From contig OZ034966.1 of assembly GCA_964030785.1 (NCBI GenBank), forward strand, positions 2,667,701 through 2,731,700: a DNA stretch of 64,000 nt. The letters are read 5' to 3'. The position numbers were made by a program, and so were the translations under genes. How positions within the stretch are numbered: position 1 is the stretch's first letter; each line of letters starts with the position of its first letter. A model generated the notes under the pieces. It was not told the origin of the DNA. It searched no databases and saw only the letters and a list, made by a program, of their open reading frames with translations. This DNA comes from Siderastrea siderea (lineage: Eukaryota; Cnidaria; Anthozoa; Scleractinia; Rhizangiidae). Below, piece after piece: positions 47,987 to 57,633 of this stretch.

Positions 47987-48685
47987 CGAAAGTTTCAACT
48001 TCCATCTATTGTAATTAAGATCTGAGCAGGTTCAAACTCTTCAAGATAGAGTCCCCTAGATTGATTTTCAACTAATCCGAAGCCAAATGATAGCAAGGCG
48101 ATTTGAACTCTTGTAGCGTTTCCGTTTCTATTTCATTTTTGTTTGGCCCATATGGAAATTAGATCTAACCGGGGAAAACAAAATACTAGTTAAGCCTGAA
48201 ACTAATCACTCACTAATGGATTTTCCAACTTTCTCATTATTATTTTTTTTATGGCGCTAAAAAGTGGGGGGGGGGGGGGGCTAAAGCCCCCTCCGCCCAC
48301 CCCTCGCGCGGTCCCTGATGCAGAGCGTTTTTTAAACTTCAGCCTTATTTAAATTGCAAAGTTTGTAATTTGACAGCATCTTTGTTAACTCGACCTTTTT
48401 GCCTGGGCCTTACGATGAATATTGGGATATCACCGTATTTAGTTTTCGCTAGATTTTTAAAGCTTTCTTACATCACTACTACATTTACTAATGACTCTTG
48501 AAACGGAATTTCTCTGGAACTTTAGAATTAAGATTTTTCAAAAAAATATTTTACCACTTTGTTAGTTCTAAAAACCGTCGATATCTGAAAGCACCCTTAT
48601 AAGTTTTTGCTGAAAGAAAACGCGATGCGTCGCAATTCTCAAGCGAGTCCACAGGGCTCCAGGCTCCAAAAATCTACAGCTACAA
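47987..48685. other. No gene seen
   Basis: Sequence beyond the stop codon of the candidate secreted-protein gene, presumably its 3' UTR and flank. A long poly-G tract lies at 48,266-48,280. No other feature was recognised. Confidence 0.45.
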
Positions 48686-48975
48686 TCTCGGACTTTTTAA
48701 ATGAAACACTCAGACCACCCCCCCCCCCCCCCAAATCAAGGATGCAAAAAGGTGCGTTTTTTCTCTTCGCGCGACTTCATCATTGATTTTTTTTGGGGGG
48801 GGCAGGGGGTTTCTGTTCCATGTTATTCCGTCCGGGATTGCAATCTCGGACTTTTTAAATGGAACACTCAGACCACCCCTTCCCCCCAAATCAAGGATGC
48901 AAAATGGCGCGCTTTTTCTCTTCGCGCGACTTCATCATTGATTTTGGGGGGGGTAGGGGGGTTTCTGTTCCATGT

Positions 48976-48976
<1 letters not shown>
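48686..48976 (+). repeat. Two tandem units of ~150 bp with G- and C-runs
   Basis: aatctcggactttttaaatg, cactcagaccaccc, aaatcaaggatgcaaaa, ctcttcgcgcgacttcatca and tttctgttccatgttat occur in the same order in both units (starts about 48,686 and 48,841). The LINE tail begins immediately after the second catgttat, so the LINE is inserted at or next to this repeat. Confidence 0.85.
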
Positions 48977-49028
<52 letters not shown>

Positions 49029-49930
49029 GGTTCTTATAGGCGGATGTGAGATTCGCAATGCACTTACAGTATAAACTAAGAATAAAAACGTAACATAACT
49101 ATCCTAAAGATGTAACCATAAGTAAGCTATGTGACTAACTAAGATATAAACCTAAGGTTTGAAATGGTCACTAAAAAGAAATGTTTTTAGTTTCTTTTTA
49201 AAAATGGCTACAGTTTCAACTTGTTTTATAGTTTGATGTGGAATGTTCCAAAGTTTTGGGGCGCAGAAAGAGAAAGTCCTTTGACCATAGGTGGTTGTTG
49301 AGACGTTAGGAACTTGTAAAAGTAGACGATCAGAGGAGCGAAGCTAACGAACTGGTTTACAGCAGTTGATAAGTGAAGTTAGGTAGGCGGGCGATTGTCC
49401 ATTCAGAATTTTATAGGTTAAAAGTAAAATCTTAAAAACGATGCGAGATCTGACAGGAAGCCAATGCAAGTTCTTAAGCAAGGGAGTAATGTGGTCTTTC
49501 CGACTGGATCCTGTAATTAGACGTGCTGCGATGTTCTGAACGCGTTGTAGTTTTTCATGAGTCAAGTTTAGGCAGTCCATAGAGAATACTATTGCAATAA
49601 TTGAAGCGTGATATTAAAAAGCATGCACAATACGTTTAAGATTACTTTGGGACAGGTATTTTCTGATCCGACTTATTGACCATATTGCCAAGATAGCCTT
49701 TTTGCAAATAGCGTTAACGTGCTGTCGCAGACTAAGTTCCTTGTCCAGTATGACACCCAAATCTCGTTCTTTATCAGAAAGTTCAATTGTCGTGTTACCA
49801 CGTGAAAAATGATGAAGGACAGGATTTCGAACAAAACGGGAAGTGAATTGGATGAACTCTGTTTTTCCAGGATTACCATGCCAGGTACATAAAAGCATGT
49901 TCTGGGTGTTCCAATTTATAACTGCGGGAT
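48977..49930 (-). mobile_element. 5'-truncated CR1/L2-type LINE with (TTA)n tail
   Basis: On the minus strand two blocks of a non-LTR reverse transcriptase C-terminus are readable: HGNPGKTEFIQFTS, DLGVILDKELSLRQHV and SRIRKYLSQSNLKRIVHAF (49,614-49,898), then KLQRVQNIAARLITGSSRKD and HITPLLKNLHWLPVRSRIVF (49,344-49,580). The link between them survives only in a different frame, so there is at least one frameshift. The element ends in a (TTA)n simple repeat at 48,977-49,028. The catalytic core of the RT is missing, so the copy is dead. Confidence 0.85.
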
Positions 49931-50148
49931 TGTAGATCTGTTAGAAAGGTTTAGATACCATGTGGTGATCAGGACACGACTTGACTGAAGACCCCTTCTG
50001 TGAAATCATAGGGAAACATAAGTTTGAAATATAATTCATACAAATCCTTTTGAAAAGACTGAAAACCAGCTGAAACATCGGGTTCTCGGAGGATAAGGGA
50101 AGGTACGTTTTTTCTTGGGGGGGGGGAGGGCTGGGGCCTCAGAGGGGA

Positions 50149-50276
50149 GGGTAGTAGTTATAGAGTTGGGGGTACGAAAGCATTTTTGTTAAAAATGCTT
50201 TCTTACCAATCCCAACTCTGTAACTACTTCCCATCAGATGGTAATCATTTTTGGTAATCATTTTTTGGTAATCATT
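50149..50276. repeat. Palindrome plus tandem tggtaatcat units
   Basis: agtagttatagagttggg, ggta and aagcattttt are followed by their complements in reverse order, giving a hairpin of about 85 bp centred near 50,190. Next come three copies of tttttggtaatcat (50,240-50,281). This is the last recognisable host-type repeat before the Polinton. Confidence 0.75.
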
Positions 50277-50733
50277 TTTTGGTAAACTATACGTTTTTTA
50301 TTTTTTGGAGTGCGTTTGTTCGAGATCATATTTTATGCAAAAACGTCTCTACCATCCTCTGGCGTCATGATTTGATTACTTTCAGCTTGTTATATAACAC
50401 GAGCGCAATTTGGATCCTACGCATTTTTACATCGCGTGACTCCAAACTATTCTCGGAAAGCAGGAAGTTTTTCTGAGAAACAAGTCTTGGCATGTCTGAA
50501 CAGGAAATGACTAAGCTATTTTCCCAAGGTCATGATAGTCGTATGATATCTATCGGCCAATTAAAAACGTCCCCATAAATTACTTTTTCTGATAAAAATA
50601 TCAGAAGTTGTTCGATTTTGATAAAAACAGCAAGATGCCTCTGAGTCTAGAAAAAGCCACAAGAAGCACCACAAGTACCTGCTGAAGGAATGCCTTCACC
50701 CCAGCCAATTTCTGATGAATTTATGTTGGAACT

Positions 50734-53700
50734 TTAATTTGCTGAGGAACTTATGTAATAATGACCATATGCTAAACTTTTTATTCCATTAGCTGATATA
50801 TATCTTTTGTCATCGAAGCAGCTGAGTGATACTTTGTTTATTTCATAACTACCTAGTAGATGTTTGCTGCTTCGAATAGTTTTCATAGTATGTTGCATTT
50901 GTTTATTTTCTAATAAAACATTTTTATAATCTGCATGTTTGATATTGTTCTTTATTATGTTCTTTTTGATTCCCTTTGCCGTTTTTCCACCTTTCTGGTT
51001 GTCTTTTATGTAACTGTACATTTTTGATCGCAAACCGACGAATTCTGTTATTGGAATACCGCAAGCTTCATCTTTGAATTTACCGATTACCTTCTTGTTT
51101 GTCTTATCGAAATACGGCGAGCTTTCTGGGTAGTCGCTGTTGTCAAATCGATCTTTGTCATTCCAAAAGTCTCGGTACACATCTTCGGCTTCAATCTCAT
51201 ATTTGAGACTGTCTGTGTCAGTGAATAGTAGTTTGGCATTATTACCATACTTTTCTTTGATGTAGTTATAATGGAAATTATACATCAATGTCTTGCTTAG
51301 ATCAAGAATACACATTCCAACATATGCAGGCCTGTTTAGGTTTAGCGTTTCCTTTATTTTATGCACTGCAACTAGATTTTCGTTGAATATCTTACTGCTT
51401 ACATAAGTAGGTTTAGAAGTCATTTTCAATAGTTTCTTCTCATCTGTGATAAGTCGTACATCAACACGCTTTCTTATGTTTTCCATTGTTTTACCGAATA
51501 CTGAGTTATTCATTAGTTTGAAAAAGTCTTTTTCAAATGAATTTTTCGCTTCAGCACGTTTCATTGTATTGAAGTTAATGTATTCTTTGAGCCAAGGTGA
51601 CTGATTGAATTCTAGCACTCGATGGACTTTGTTTACTTTCAATCCAAGATCAATATACAGCTGCAGGTTTCTATAATGCAGAACATATTTTTGTTTATTG
51701 CTTAATGTAGGAATTAATTTATGTACTAGTCCTGTCGATATATTATATTTTGTAGCTATTTTTTTACAATACTCAGACAGCATATCTTTATTAACACAAA
51801 CTCTCTCGGCGGCTAATGGGTAGTCATTATGAAGGTCATGCAACTCTTTCGGGTATTCTAAATCGACTTCTAGTAACAATCCTTTATTACTGTCTTCATT
51901 ATACTGAGCTAAATTTATTTTATTAATCTGCTTTTCCGTCAACCATTTGAAACCGCCAGTAGGGAGATATTGACTCATAGCCCAACCGTACAAATTATTA
52001 GCATCAAGATACATGATGTATTTTGAGGGCGCATTCTCATCATATTCACTCATGTACTTGTTATTCGCTTTACCATATCTATTGGCAATATAACTGATCC
52101 CGCCACGCATGCCTTTTTCAATGAATTGAAACATATCTATGTCTGTCATTAGTTCCAATTGAATATTAGTCATCTTTAACATGGCGTCCCAACTCAAACC
52201 AGGGCTAGTGAAATAGTGGCATGGGTCTAATTTGTAATACTGAAGACATGTTTTGCGGAAGTTTTCGAATACATCAGCTAATAAAAAGATATCAGACTTA
52301 AGATATAAATTATGGTATTCACCCATTGTTTGTAATTGAAATGTATTCCACACTTTCTGAGCATGACAATAATCTTCATCTGAAATATGCTCATTATTCA
52401 ATATGCTGTAAAATTCTTCTTTAGTCGGTAATTCTGTTTTATTGAATTTCTCAAAACTGTCCATGTAATCATACGGATAAATACCTTTTCGTGTCATAAG
52501 ATTTAATTTTTCTTTTTCGAATCTTTTGCTTGTATACTTTAAAGCTTCTTCTGGTAAGTTGCTGACTAATTTATCCAAACTTGAACTCATAAACTGGAAA
52601 CTGTCAATGAATGTTAGATGGCTGCCAAGCATGAAAGCCATATACTTCTCCATGTTATTTGGAATAGCATTGATATTCATTTGTTTCTCCTCTCCTTTCT
52701 TATTTTTGTATGCATGTTTCTTAACAATAGCTCCAATCTCTTGCATAATGAAATGACTGTCATAACCTCTCAAATTATGGAATATAACAGGAATTTTTAT
52801 TTCTTTTGGATTTATTCTAAGTTTCAGATTGCATTCTTGGTGTGCTGAGCCTCTATATTTACCAGTAATATGGCAATGATCTCTGACTCGAATGTCTTTC
52901 TCGGTATATTTTTTATCGCATATGTGGCATTCTTTTGCTTTTTCAAATTCCTGTTCATCCACTTCAGTCATTATCAATGGTTTATCGAAATGTTTTTTCA
53001 TTACTTTTTTGCAGTATTTCACTTCTTCTAAAATATTTTCCATGAATTTGTAGACAGCCTTTTCACCTCTATATAGTTGTATTGGTTTTGTATATTTGTC
53101 ATCATAACAGCAGACAACCTTGTATCCATATCCACAGTCGGTATGTCTTTGGTAGGCTTCTGTGTATGGTTTATTACTGTCTGGTTGGCATCCTTGTACC
53201 TTTTCAGTTATAGCCTCAAAATCAGCATAAATGACAAATGGCACAGGTTGCTGTTTATGAAAGTTGTTGAATTTCAGTATGTTATTGTCTTTGTTAGGCA
53301 TTTTAATTGCTTGAGCGCCGTTCACTTGAATACAGTTTTCTTTGTGATTGTTTAATACTCTTTCAGAACTGAAACATTGCAGACAGTACATACAAAAGTG
53401 TTTCCTCTCTTTGTGTTTTGTTTGATTATACATGAACTTGTTGAAATCCTTTATGAGAACATAATGCTTGTTTTCATCTTTCGTTACTAGTAGTAGTTCC
53501 ATATTATTTTCATACTTTTCTTTGGAAACATAGATGGGATATGGCTCTTTGTTTTCGTATCCAAATACGCTTATATTGACACTGTTTTGCTTCTCAATTT
53601 TGTTGTAATGTTTGACACCGACTGGAAATTCAACACCTGAGTGATCTAACTTTTCAACGTATTGTTTGTCTGTTTTTTTTATTCTTTGAGGATCCTTGTC

Positions 53701-54516
53701 TTGTGGATTTAAATGTCTTATGTGACACCATCTGAAACATTCATTATCTTCATTTTTCATGTTAATTAGTCCCTTAGCACTATTTCGCAGTTCAGAAGGC
53801 AGTTGGATATATGAGGATCCTTTCATGGGTTTGTATTTGGCAATGTTGAGGTAATGGCTATCAACAGATTGTATAGTCCACCCTGAACCTTCTGATATCC
53901 ATTGAGCTATTTTGTTCATTATCAGTTGTTTTGTTAATTGTAATGAATCATTGATTTCCATTTGGTTGATTATTGTTTTAGCTGTGCTATTGAAATATGC
54001 TGTCTTTTCAACCATTTCACCACCTGAATTTTTTTCGAAAGTAACTTTCAATGTTTCAACGTATTTCAAGCCTTTCATTTCATTCAACAAAGCTATTACA
54101 CGATGTTCTATAGCCTTTCTTGTGTTTTGCATTTGGGCTAAGGGGTCTTTATTGTTTCTGATGTTGATTTCATAAGACTTAGTGAAACCTTTTAAAGCTT
54201 TGTCTGTTTGTTTTATTATGGTTCTTGGTGTTGGAACCGGTTTTTTACGCCTTGGTGCTGGAATGGGTTTGTAATCATCCCTGAATTCTGGAGGTGGTAG
54301 AATGATGTTTTCTTCATATTCTTTAGCCATCTGTTTGACACTTTTACGAGGTGTTGGTATTGGCCTCCTTGGTGCTGGAACTGGCTTGGTATCGTCAACC
54401 ACTATGATTTTAGGCTTCTTCTCCTGCTTCAGAAGCAATTTGATAAGTTCCGATTTGCTGAGTTTCTTCAAACTAGCTTTATCCATATTTATATGATTAG
54501 ATTTTTCTGATTTCAT
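50734..54516 (-). CDS. polB: Protein-primed family B DNA polymerase (PolB), 1,260 residues
   Basis: It replicates the linear element from a protein primer. Exonuclease motifs are YADFEAI (about 428), FHNLRGYDSHF (about 579) and LKSDIFLLADVF (about 742); polymerase motifs are YLDANNLYGWAMSQ (about 835), NNSVFGKTM (about 1,005) and FTDTDSLKYEI (about 1,100). Upstream lie a C2H2 finger (about 372-394) and an HNH/endonuclease VII-like cluster CHICDKKY...RDHCHITGKY (about 527-552). The N-terminus carries Pro-Arg repeats (PVPAPRRPIPTPRK, twice) that resemble SH3 ligands. The frame is intact. The start at 54,516 is the longest; Met11 at 54,486 is preceded by the element's common start motif (TCTAATCATATAAATATG) and is a strong alternative. 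Confidence 0.93.
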   Translation of the reverse strand: MKSEKSNHINMDKASLKKLSKSELIKLLLKQEKKPKIIVVDDTKPVPAPRRPIPTPRKSVKQMAKEYEENIILPPPEFRDDYKPIPAPRRKKPVPTPRTIIKQTDKALKGFTKSYEINIRNNKDPLAQMQNTRKAIEHRVIALLNEMKGLKYVETLKVTFEKNSGGEMVEKTAYFNSTAKTIINQMEINDSLQLTKQLIMNKIAQWISEGSGWTIQSVDSHYLNIAKYKPMKGSSYIQLPSELRNSAKGLINMKNEDNECFRWCHIRHLNPQDKDPQRIKKTDKQYVEKLDHSGVEFPVGVKHYNKIEKQNSVNISVFGYENKEPYPIYVSKEKYENNMELLLVTKDENKHYVLIKDFNKFMYNQTKHKERKHFCMYCLQCFSSERVLNNHKENCIQVNGAQAIKMPNKDNNILKFNNFHKQQPVPFVIYADFEAITEKVQGCQPDSNKPYTEAYQRHTDCGYGYKVVCCYDDKYTKPIQLYRGEKAVYKFMENILEEVKYCKKVMKKHFDKPLIMTEVDEQEFEKAKECHICDKKYTEKDIRVRDHCHITGKYRGSAHQECNLKLRINPKEIKIPVIFHNLRGYDSHFIMQEIGAIVKKHAYKNKKGEEKQMNINAIPNNMEKYMAFMLGSHLTFIDSFQFMSSSLDKLVSNLPEEALKYTSKRFEKEKLNLMTRKGIYPYDYMDSFEKFNKTELPTKEEFYSILNNEHISDEDYCHAQKVWNTFQLQTMGEYHNLYLKSDIFLLADVFENFRKTCLQYYKLDPCHYFTSPGLSWDAMLKMTNIQLELMTDIDMFQFIEKGMRGGISYIANRYGKANNKYMSEYDENAPSKYIMYLDANNLYGWAMSQYLPTGGFKWLTEKQINKINLAQYNEDSNKGLLLEVDLEYPKELHDLHNDYPLAAERVCVNKDMLSEYCKKIATKYNISTGLVHKLIPTLSNKQKYVLHYRNLQLYIDLGLKVNKVHRVLEFNQSPWLKEYINFNTMKRAEAKNSFEKDFFKLMNNSVFGKTMENIRKRVDVRLITDEKKLLKMTSKPTYVSSKIFNENLVAVHKIKETLNLNRPAYVGMCILDLSKTLMYNFHYNYIKEKYGNNAKLLFTDTDSLKYEIEAEDVYRDFWNDKDRFDNSDYPESSPYFDKTNKKVIGKFKDEACGIPITEFVGLRSKMYSYIKDNQKGGKTAKGIKKNIIKNNIKHADYKNVLLENKQMQHTMKTIRSSKHLLGSYEINKVSLSCFDDKRYISANGIKSLAYGHYYISSSAN

Positions 54517-54624
54517 TATATACTATAGTATGATAATATTTTCTTAAATAGTTTTAGGCGCGTTTTAAATGGTCGAGAATTCAAATGATCCAAATCATAG
54601 ATCCTTTGAACTATATACATCATG

Positions 54625-54840
54625 TTAATTATTTTCAGCGTTTTTCTTGTGGATTTTTTTATTCAAATGACACCATTTGCCAGCAAGAGTATAATTTATT
54701 CCAGTTTTGCATACATCACAATACCATTCCTTATTTAGCATGTACTTGGTTTTTTGTTTTTTTACGGCCTCCTTCTTATCCTCTTCAGTTAAATACTTTT
54801 TTGGTCTACCTCGACCTCTCTTAACATTCTGATTTTCCAT
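54625..54840 (-). CDS. Small AT-hook/zinc-finger protein, 71 residues
   Basis: The N-terminus has a canonical AT hook (KRGRGRPKKY). The C-terminal half, EWYCDVCKTGINYTLAGKWC plus HLNKKIHKK, has a CxxC...C/HxxxxH pattern that could bind one zinc ion. It is compact, basic and likely binds AT-rich DNA. It lies 109 bases upstream of PolB on the same strand. Its role in replication or promoter control is a guess. Confidence 0.75.
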   Translation of the reverse strand: MENQNVKRGRGRPKKYLTEEDKKEAVKKQKTKYMLNKEWYCDVCKTGINYTLAGKWCHLNKKIHKKNAENN

Positions 54841-54869
54841 ATATATAATCTATATATTTATTTTTCTCT

Positions 54870-55736
54870 TTATAAGTTTTTGTGTATGAATTTCAAATGA
54901 TTCTTTAATGTTTCTGTTGACTTGAATTTTCTGGAACAATGTTTGCATTTGATTCTTACACCCTGGAAATAAAGTATGATTTCTTTAATGATTTCATCAT
55001 AATCGTTGCTGACTAATATTTTGTAATTGTTGTTTTCGTACTCTTGTAGCATCATCTCCTGTTCTTTTGAAAGCTTTCCATAACCAGTTGGTGTTTTAAA
55101 TTCGATTGCAAAACCTGAGTACTTCAAATGCATATTTCCAATGAATAGATCACAAGCTCCCTTCTGATAACCCATGTTGTATGATTTTATTCTCATGTTA
55201 CCATTAATTTGGTTTTCACCTAATGTTGGGATTAGGATTGCTTTAGGATAATTGTTTCTAATAAAGTTGACTACCTTTTTATGTAAATCATATTCTGTGT
55301 TGATATTGAATGTCAGCATTTTGTATGGCCTGTTGTTGAATTCATACTTACCGGTTTTTCTGATTGATGGTAAAACCTCTTTTGTTACCCAACGTTTGAA
55401 TTCTTTCGCTTTATCCATTTTTGATCTCAATATTAGGCTGTACAATCCAGATTCATTTATATAAATAGTGTTTCCGGTGTTCCGTGTCAAAGGTAACGAA
55501 TCGTTACTCTTGGATTTTTGGTCATTTTCACCAACCTCAGTCAAAGGGGACGAATCGCCCCCCTTGGATTTGAGCCTCTTAAGTGAACATTTATCTTCAG
55601 AATCAACATGTTTGAAAATCGCTTTCTTGGTATCTTCATATCCCAAAATAATTGCAACAGTTTTAGCACGGAACCATATGTCATCATCCTTTTTGATAAT
55701 ATTCAGTTTTTTTCCTTCATAAGTGAACATATCCAT
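54870..55736 (-). CDS. BRO-N / VRR-NUC-like nuclease / C2H2 protein, 288 residues
   Basis: Residues 1-125 match the BRO N-terminal DNA-binding domain: IWFRAKTVAIILGYEDTKKA, FKHVDSEDK and INESGLYSLILRSKMDKAKE with LPSIRKTGKY. Residues about 150-245 look like a VRR-NUC/PD-(D/E)XK nuclease: GACDLFIG, then FAIEFKTPTGYGKLSKEQ with the E-x-K pair. The last 25 residues form a C2H2 finger (CKHCSRKFKSTETLKNHLKF). BRO proteins are typical of large DNA viruses; the nuclease fits a resolving or repair role. A charged loop with PLT and SK repeats (about 60-85) interrupts the BRO domain. The frame is intact. Confidence 0.8.
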   Translation of the reverse strand: MDMFTYEGKKLNIIKKDDDIWFRAKTVAIILGYEDTKKAIFKHVDSEDKCSLKRLKSKGGDSSPLTEVGENDQKSKSNDSLPLTRNTGNTIYINESGLYSLILRSKMDKAKEFKRWVTKEVLPSIRKTGKYEFNNRPYKMLTFNINTEYDLHKKVVNFIRNNYPKAILIPTLGENQINGNMRIKSYNMGYQKGACDLFIGNMHLKYSGFAIEFKTPTGYGKLSKEQEMMLQEYENNNYKILVSNDYDEIIKEIILYFQGVRIKCKHCSRKFKSTETLKNHLKFIHKNL

Positions 55737-55862
55737 ATGTATTAATTATATATCTTATTTTCTGTTTAAATAATAGTAGCCAGAAACAATTATATTTTTG
55801 GCTACCAAAAGCAAAAGACAGCATATACTGTATCAATCGATATAATATATGTTAGATAATTT

Positions 55863-56855
55863 TCATACATCCCTTAAATCCTTGAATGATATCCAACTGT
55901 TGAAGTCATCACTATATCCCTTCCACTTCACCAAAGCTTGTTTCTTCTTGTAATCTCTCCTGATGACCTTATCAATTCTGAATACCTCTTGTTTTGCTTT
56001 TAATAATTCGGGTTCATAAAAACTACCTTGAATGTCTTCACCTCTGAGATCCTTTAGTTTGTAAGTTATTGGATTGGTGTGTTGTATTTCATCAACTTTA
56101 AAAACTTCCTCAGACCAATTTGGTGTATAGCCCTTATCAAACACATTTCGTTTATACTTACTTATTCTGACATTATCACCAACCTTGAATTTGGGCTTAG
56201 ATGACAATTGCTCCATATCACCATACAGATTGAAATAAACAGTTCCTTCATTCTTTTTCTTTGAAGCCTCTACGGGTGTCATCTTTGTGCTTGAATGTCT
56301 GGTGTTGTTATACTGTTTCACTAATTTGGGTAGCATGTCTAAATACTGTGTATTACCTTGAACAGTAAACTGCTTCCACATCTTGGTTTTAATTGTTCTG
56401 TTCCATCTTTCACAAACTGACGACTTTTCCTCATTCTCAGTTGAGTACAAGGTTATTTTATTCTTATCCAGTAGTTCCTTAACATGTTTGTTGTAATACT
56501 CTTTCCCTTTATCAGTCCATAGATATTGTGGTTTTCTACCTTCTTTAAGGATTGTTTTAAAAGCATTCATAACGGTTTCACCCTTTTTATCTTTTAATGG
56601 GACGATCCAACCGTATTTAGAGAATACATCTAAAACCATAAGAAGATATCTGTAGCCAGCGTTCCATCGACTGAACTTTTGCATCTCAACAATATCAGAA
56701 TACCATATCTCGTCAATGCTGTTTACAATAACACGCCGCCGGGTGAAGTTACGCTTTATGGGTTTGTGTAATTCATCAGCTAATTCTTTTTTCCAGTTTT
56801 CTTCACTCGACGGCCTTTCCCGTTTTTTGTCCCAAGACCTAGTTTTTGTTTTGTG
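55863..56855 (-). CDS. int: DDE integrase with C-terminal chromodomain; no usable ATG at its start
   Basis: It inserts the element into the host genome. The open frame runs from a stop at 56,856-56,858. The first in-frame ATG (56,684) lies after the first catalytic Asp (WYSDIVEM, Asp codon 56,694-56,696), so a start there would be inactive. The other catalytic residues are Asp in LWTDKGKEYY (58 counted from that Met) and Glu in VCERWNRT (92). A chromodomain (VIRRDYKKKQALVKWKGYSD) closes the protein. The first 76 bases overlap the PLA2 gene in the -1 frame, and an A-AAA-AAG heptamer (56,786-56,792) sits just before the PLA2 stop. Frameshift expression or an indel are the two explanations. Confidence 0.85.
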   Translation of the reverse strand, partial: HKTKTRSWDKKRERPSSEENWKKELADELHKPIKRNFTRRRVIVNSIDEIWYSDIVEMQKFSRWNAGYRYLLMVLDVFSKYGWIVPLKDKKGETVMNAFKTILKEGRKPQYLWTDKGKEYYNKHVKELLDKNKITLYSTENEEKSSVCERWNRTIKTKMWKQFTVQGNTQYLDMLPKLVKQYNNTRHSSTKMTPVEASKKKNEGTVYFNLYGDMEQLSSKPKFKVGDNVRISKYKRNVFDKGYTPNWSEEVFKVDEIQHTNPITYKLKDLRGEDIQGSFYEPELLKAKQEVFRIDKVIRRDYKKKQALVKWKGYSDDFNSWISFKDLRDV

Positions 56856-57472
56856 TTAATCAAGAAGCGAGCTGTTTGCCCCCATTTTGGCATTTGTCCA
56901 TAAGGTATTTCATCCAATGACTTAACCATTTTCTTGTCACATTCACCTTTGTTTTTCCCCATATCATAACAAATATCATGATGAGCTGCTATTTCATCCA
57001 CTTTATTGTAAGGTTGTACGTGCCATTTGGTGACCTCTCCAGTGTTCCTATCATACTCTAACTGTTTATCGAGAGGATTGTATGGCCCCATGTATTTATA
57101 ATTTCCAGGAGTCCATCCAGCTTTGGGTTTCGGTATTTTCCCAATTAGTTTATGTATATCAACACCAGCGCCATCCAAATCCTTTCTGTCAGTTTTATAC
57201 TTTCTATTCGGTCTTATTTTGGTTGATAATTGATCAAGAGCTTGACTTCCGACATTTTGAATCATTGGATTCAACTTATCCAGAGCATAATCGATAGCCT
57301 TTTTCTGCAGTTTTGGGTTTCTCAAGGCTTCTGATCCATAATATCTTCCCATTTCAACTGCCTTTTTTCCCAGCCAAGGAATACCGTGGTGAATCAATAA
57401 ATCAGTACCAGTCGATGCTACTGTATCTAGTAAGCCCGCCCCTTTCGACGGGCTGACCCGTTTCCCGCCTGT
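56780..57472 (-). CDS. Parvovirus VP1-type phospholipase A2, minor virion protein candidate
   Basis: The catalytic region is YKYMGPYNPLDKQL (calcium loop) followed by VDEIAAHHDICYD, with the HD pair and the trailing YD of secreted/viral PLA2. Parvoviruses use such a domain to leave endosomes, and adintoviruses carry relatives. Upstream are IHHGIPWLGKKAVEMGRYYG and KLIGKIPKPKAGWTPG. The frame is open from a stop at 57,473-57,475 and has no ATG near the conserved start; a TTG at 57,397 and an ATG at about 57,382 are the only internal options. The start overlaps the zinc-ribbon ORF in the -1 frame, the end overlaps the integrase frame. Confidence 0.85.
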   Translation of the reverse strand, partial: TGGKRVSPSKGAGLLDTVASTGTDLLIHHGIPWLGKKAVEMGRYYGSEALRNPKLQKKAIDYALDKLNPMIQNVGSQALDQLSTKIRPNRKYKTDRKDLDGAGVDIHKLIGKIPKPKAGWTPGNYKYMGPYNPLDKQLEYDRNTGEVTKWHVQPYNKVDEIAAHHDICYDMGKNKGECDKKMVKSLDEIPYGQMPKWGQTARFLINTKQKLGLGTKNGKGRRVKKTGKKN

Positions 57473-57612
57473 TTAACGAATTTAGTCTTAGTTATTCCGC
57501 ATTCAGAGCATTTGCATTTAAGCATAAGCCTCCCATTTTTAGCCTTTTCATATCGTTCACTCCCGGGTACACATTCTGTTACCTTTTTCTGTTTCACGCA
57601 ATATGATTTCAT
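57427..57612 (-). CDS. Small zinc-ribbon protein, copy 1, 61 residues (DUF5679-like)
   Basis: Starts at an ATG directly after the common AT-rich motif. YCVKQKKVTECVPGSERYEK is followed by LMLKCKCSECGITKTKF; several Cys could form a zinc ribbon, although the first pair is CxxQ rather than CxxC. DUF5679-type ribbons occur in adenovirus-like and phage genomes. The last 18 codons overlap the PLA2 frame. A G-GGA-AAC heptamer (57,460-57,466), in frame, is followed after five bases by a GC-rich hairpin (57,433-57,454). This suggests a ribbon-PLA2 product by -1 frameshifting; see findings. Confidence 0.75.
   Translation of the reverse strand: MKSYCVKQKKVTECVPGSERYEKAKNGRLMLKCKCSECGITKTKFVKQAGNGSARRKGRAY
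57433..57466 (-). promoter_or_regulatory. Candidate -1 frameshift signal (heptamer plus hairpin)
   Basis: On the minus strand GGGAAAC (57,460-57,466) is in the zinc-ribbon frame as G-GGA-AAC. A five-base spacer leads to a six-base-pair stem AGCCCG/CGGGCT (57,449-57,454 with 57,433-57,438) and a ten-base loop. The same heptamer serves gag-pro frameshifting in some simian retroviruses. GC content here is far above that of the surrounding element. Confidence 0.5.
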
Positions 57613-57633
57613 ATATAATATGATTAGATTAGA

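Noticed and set aside
50641..50733. Plus-strand open tail (about 28 codons, Pro/Glu-rich) ending at 50,733
   Set aside because: Too short and with a stop directly upstream; it may lie in the terminal repeat of the Polinton, but no start or family could be found.
52526..52848. Hydrophobic plus-strand ORFs inside PolB
   Set aside because: Antisense shadows of an AT-rich coding gene.
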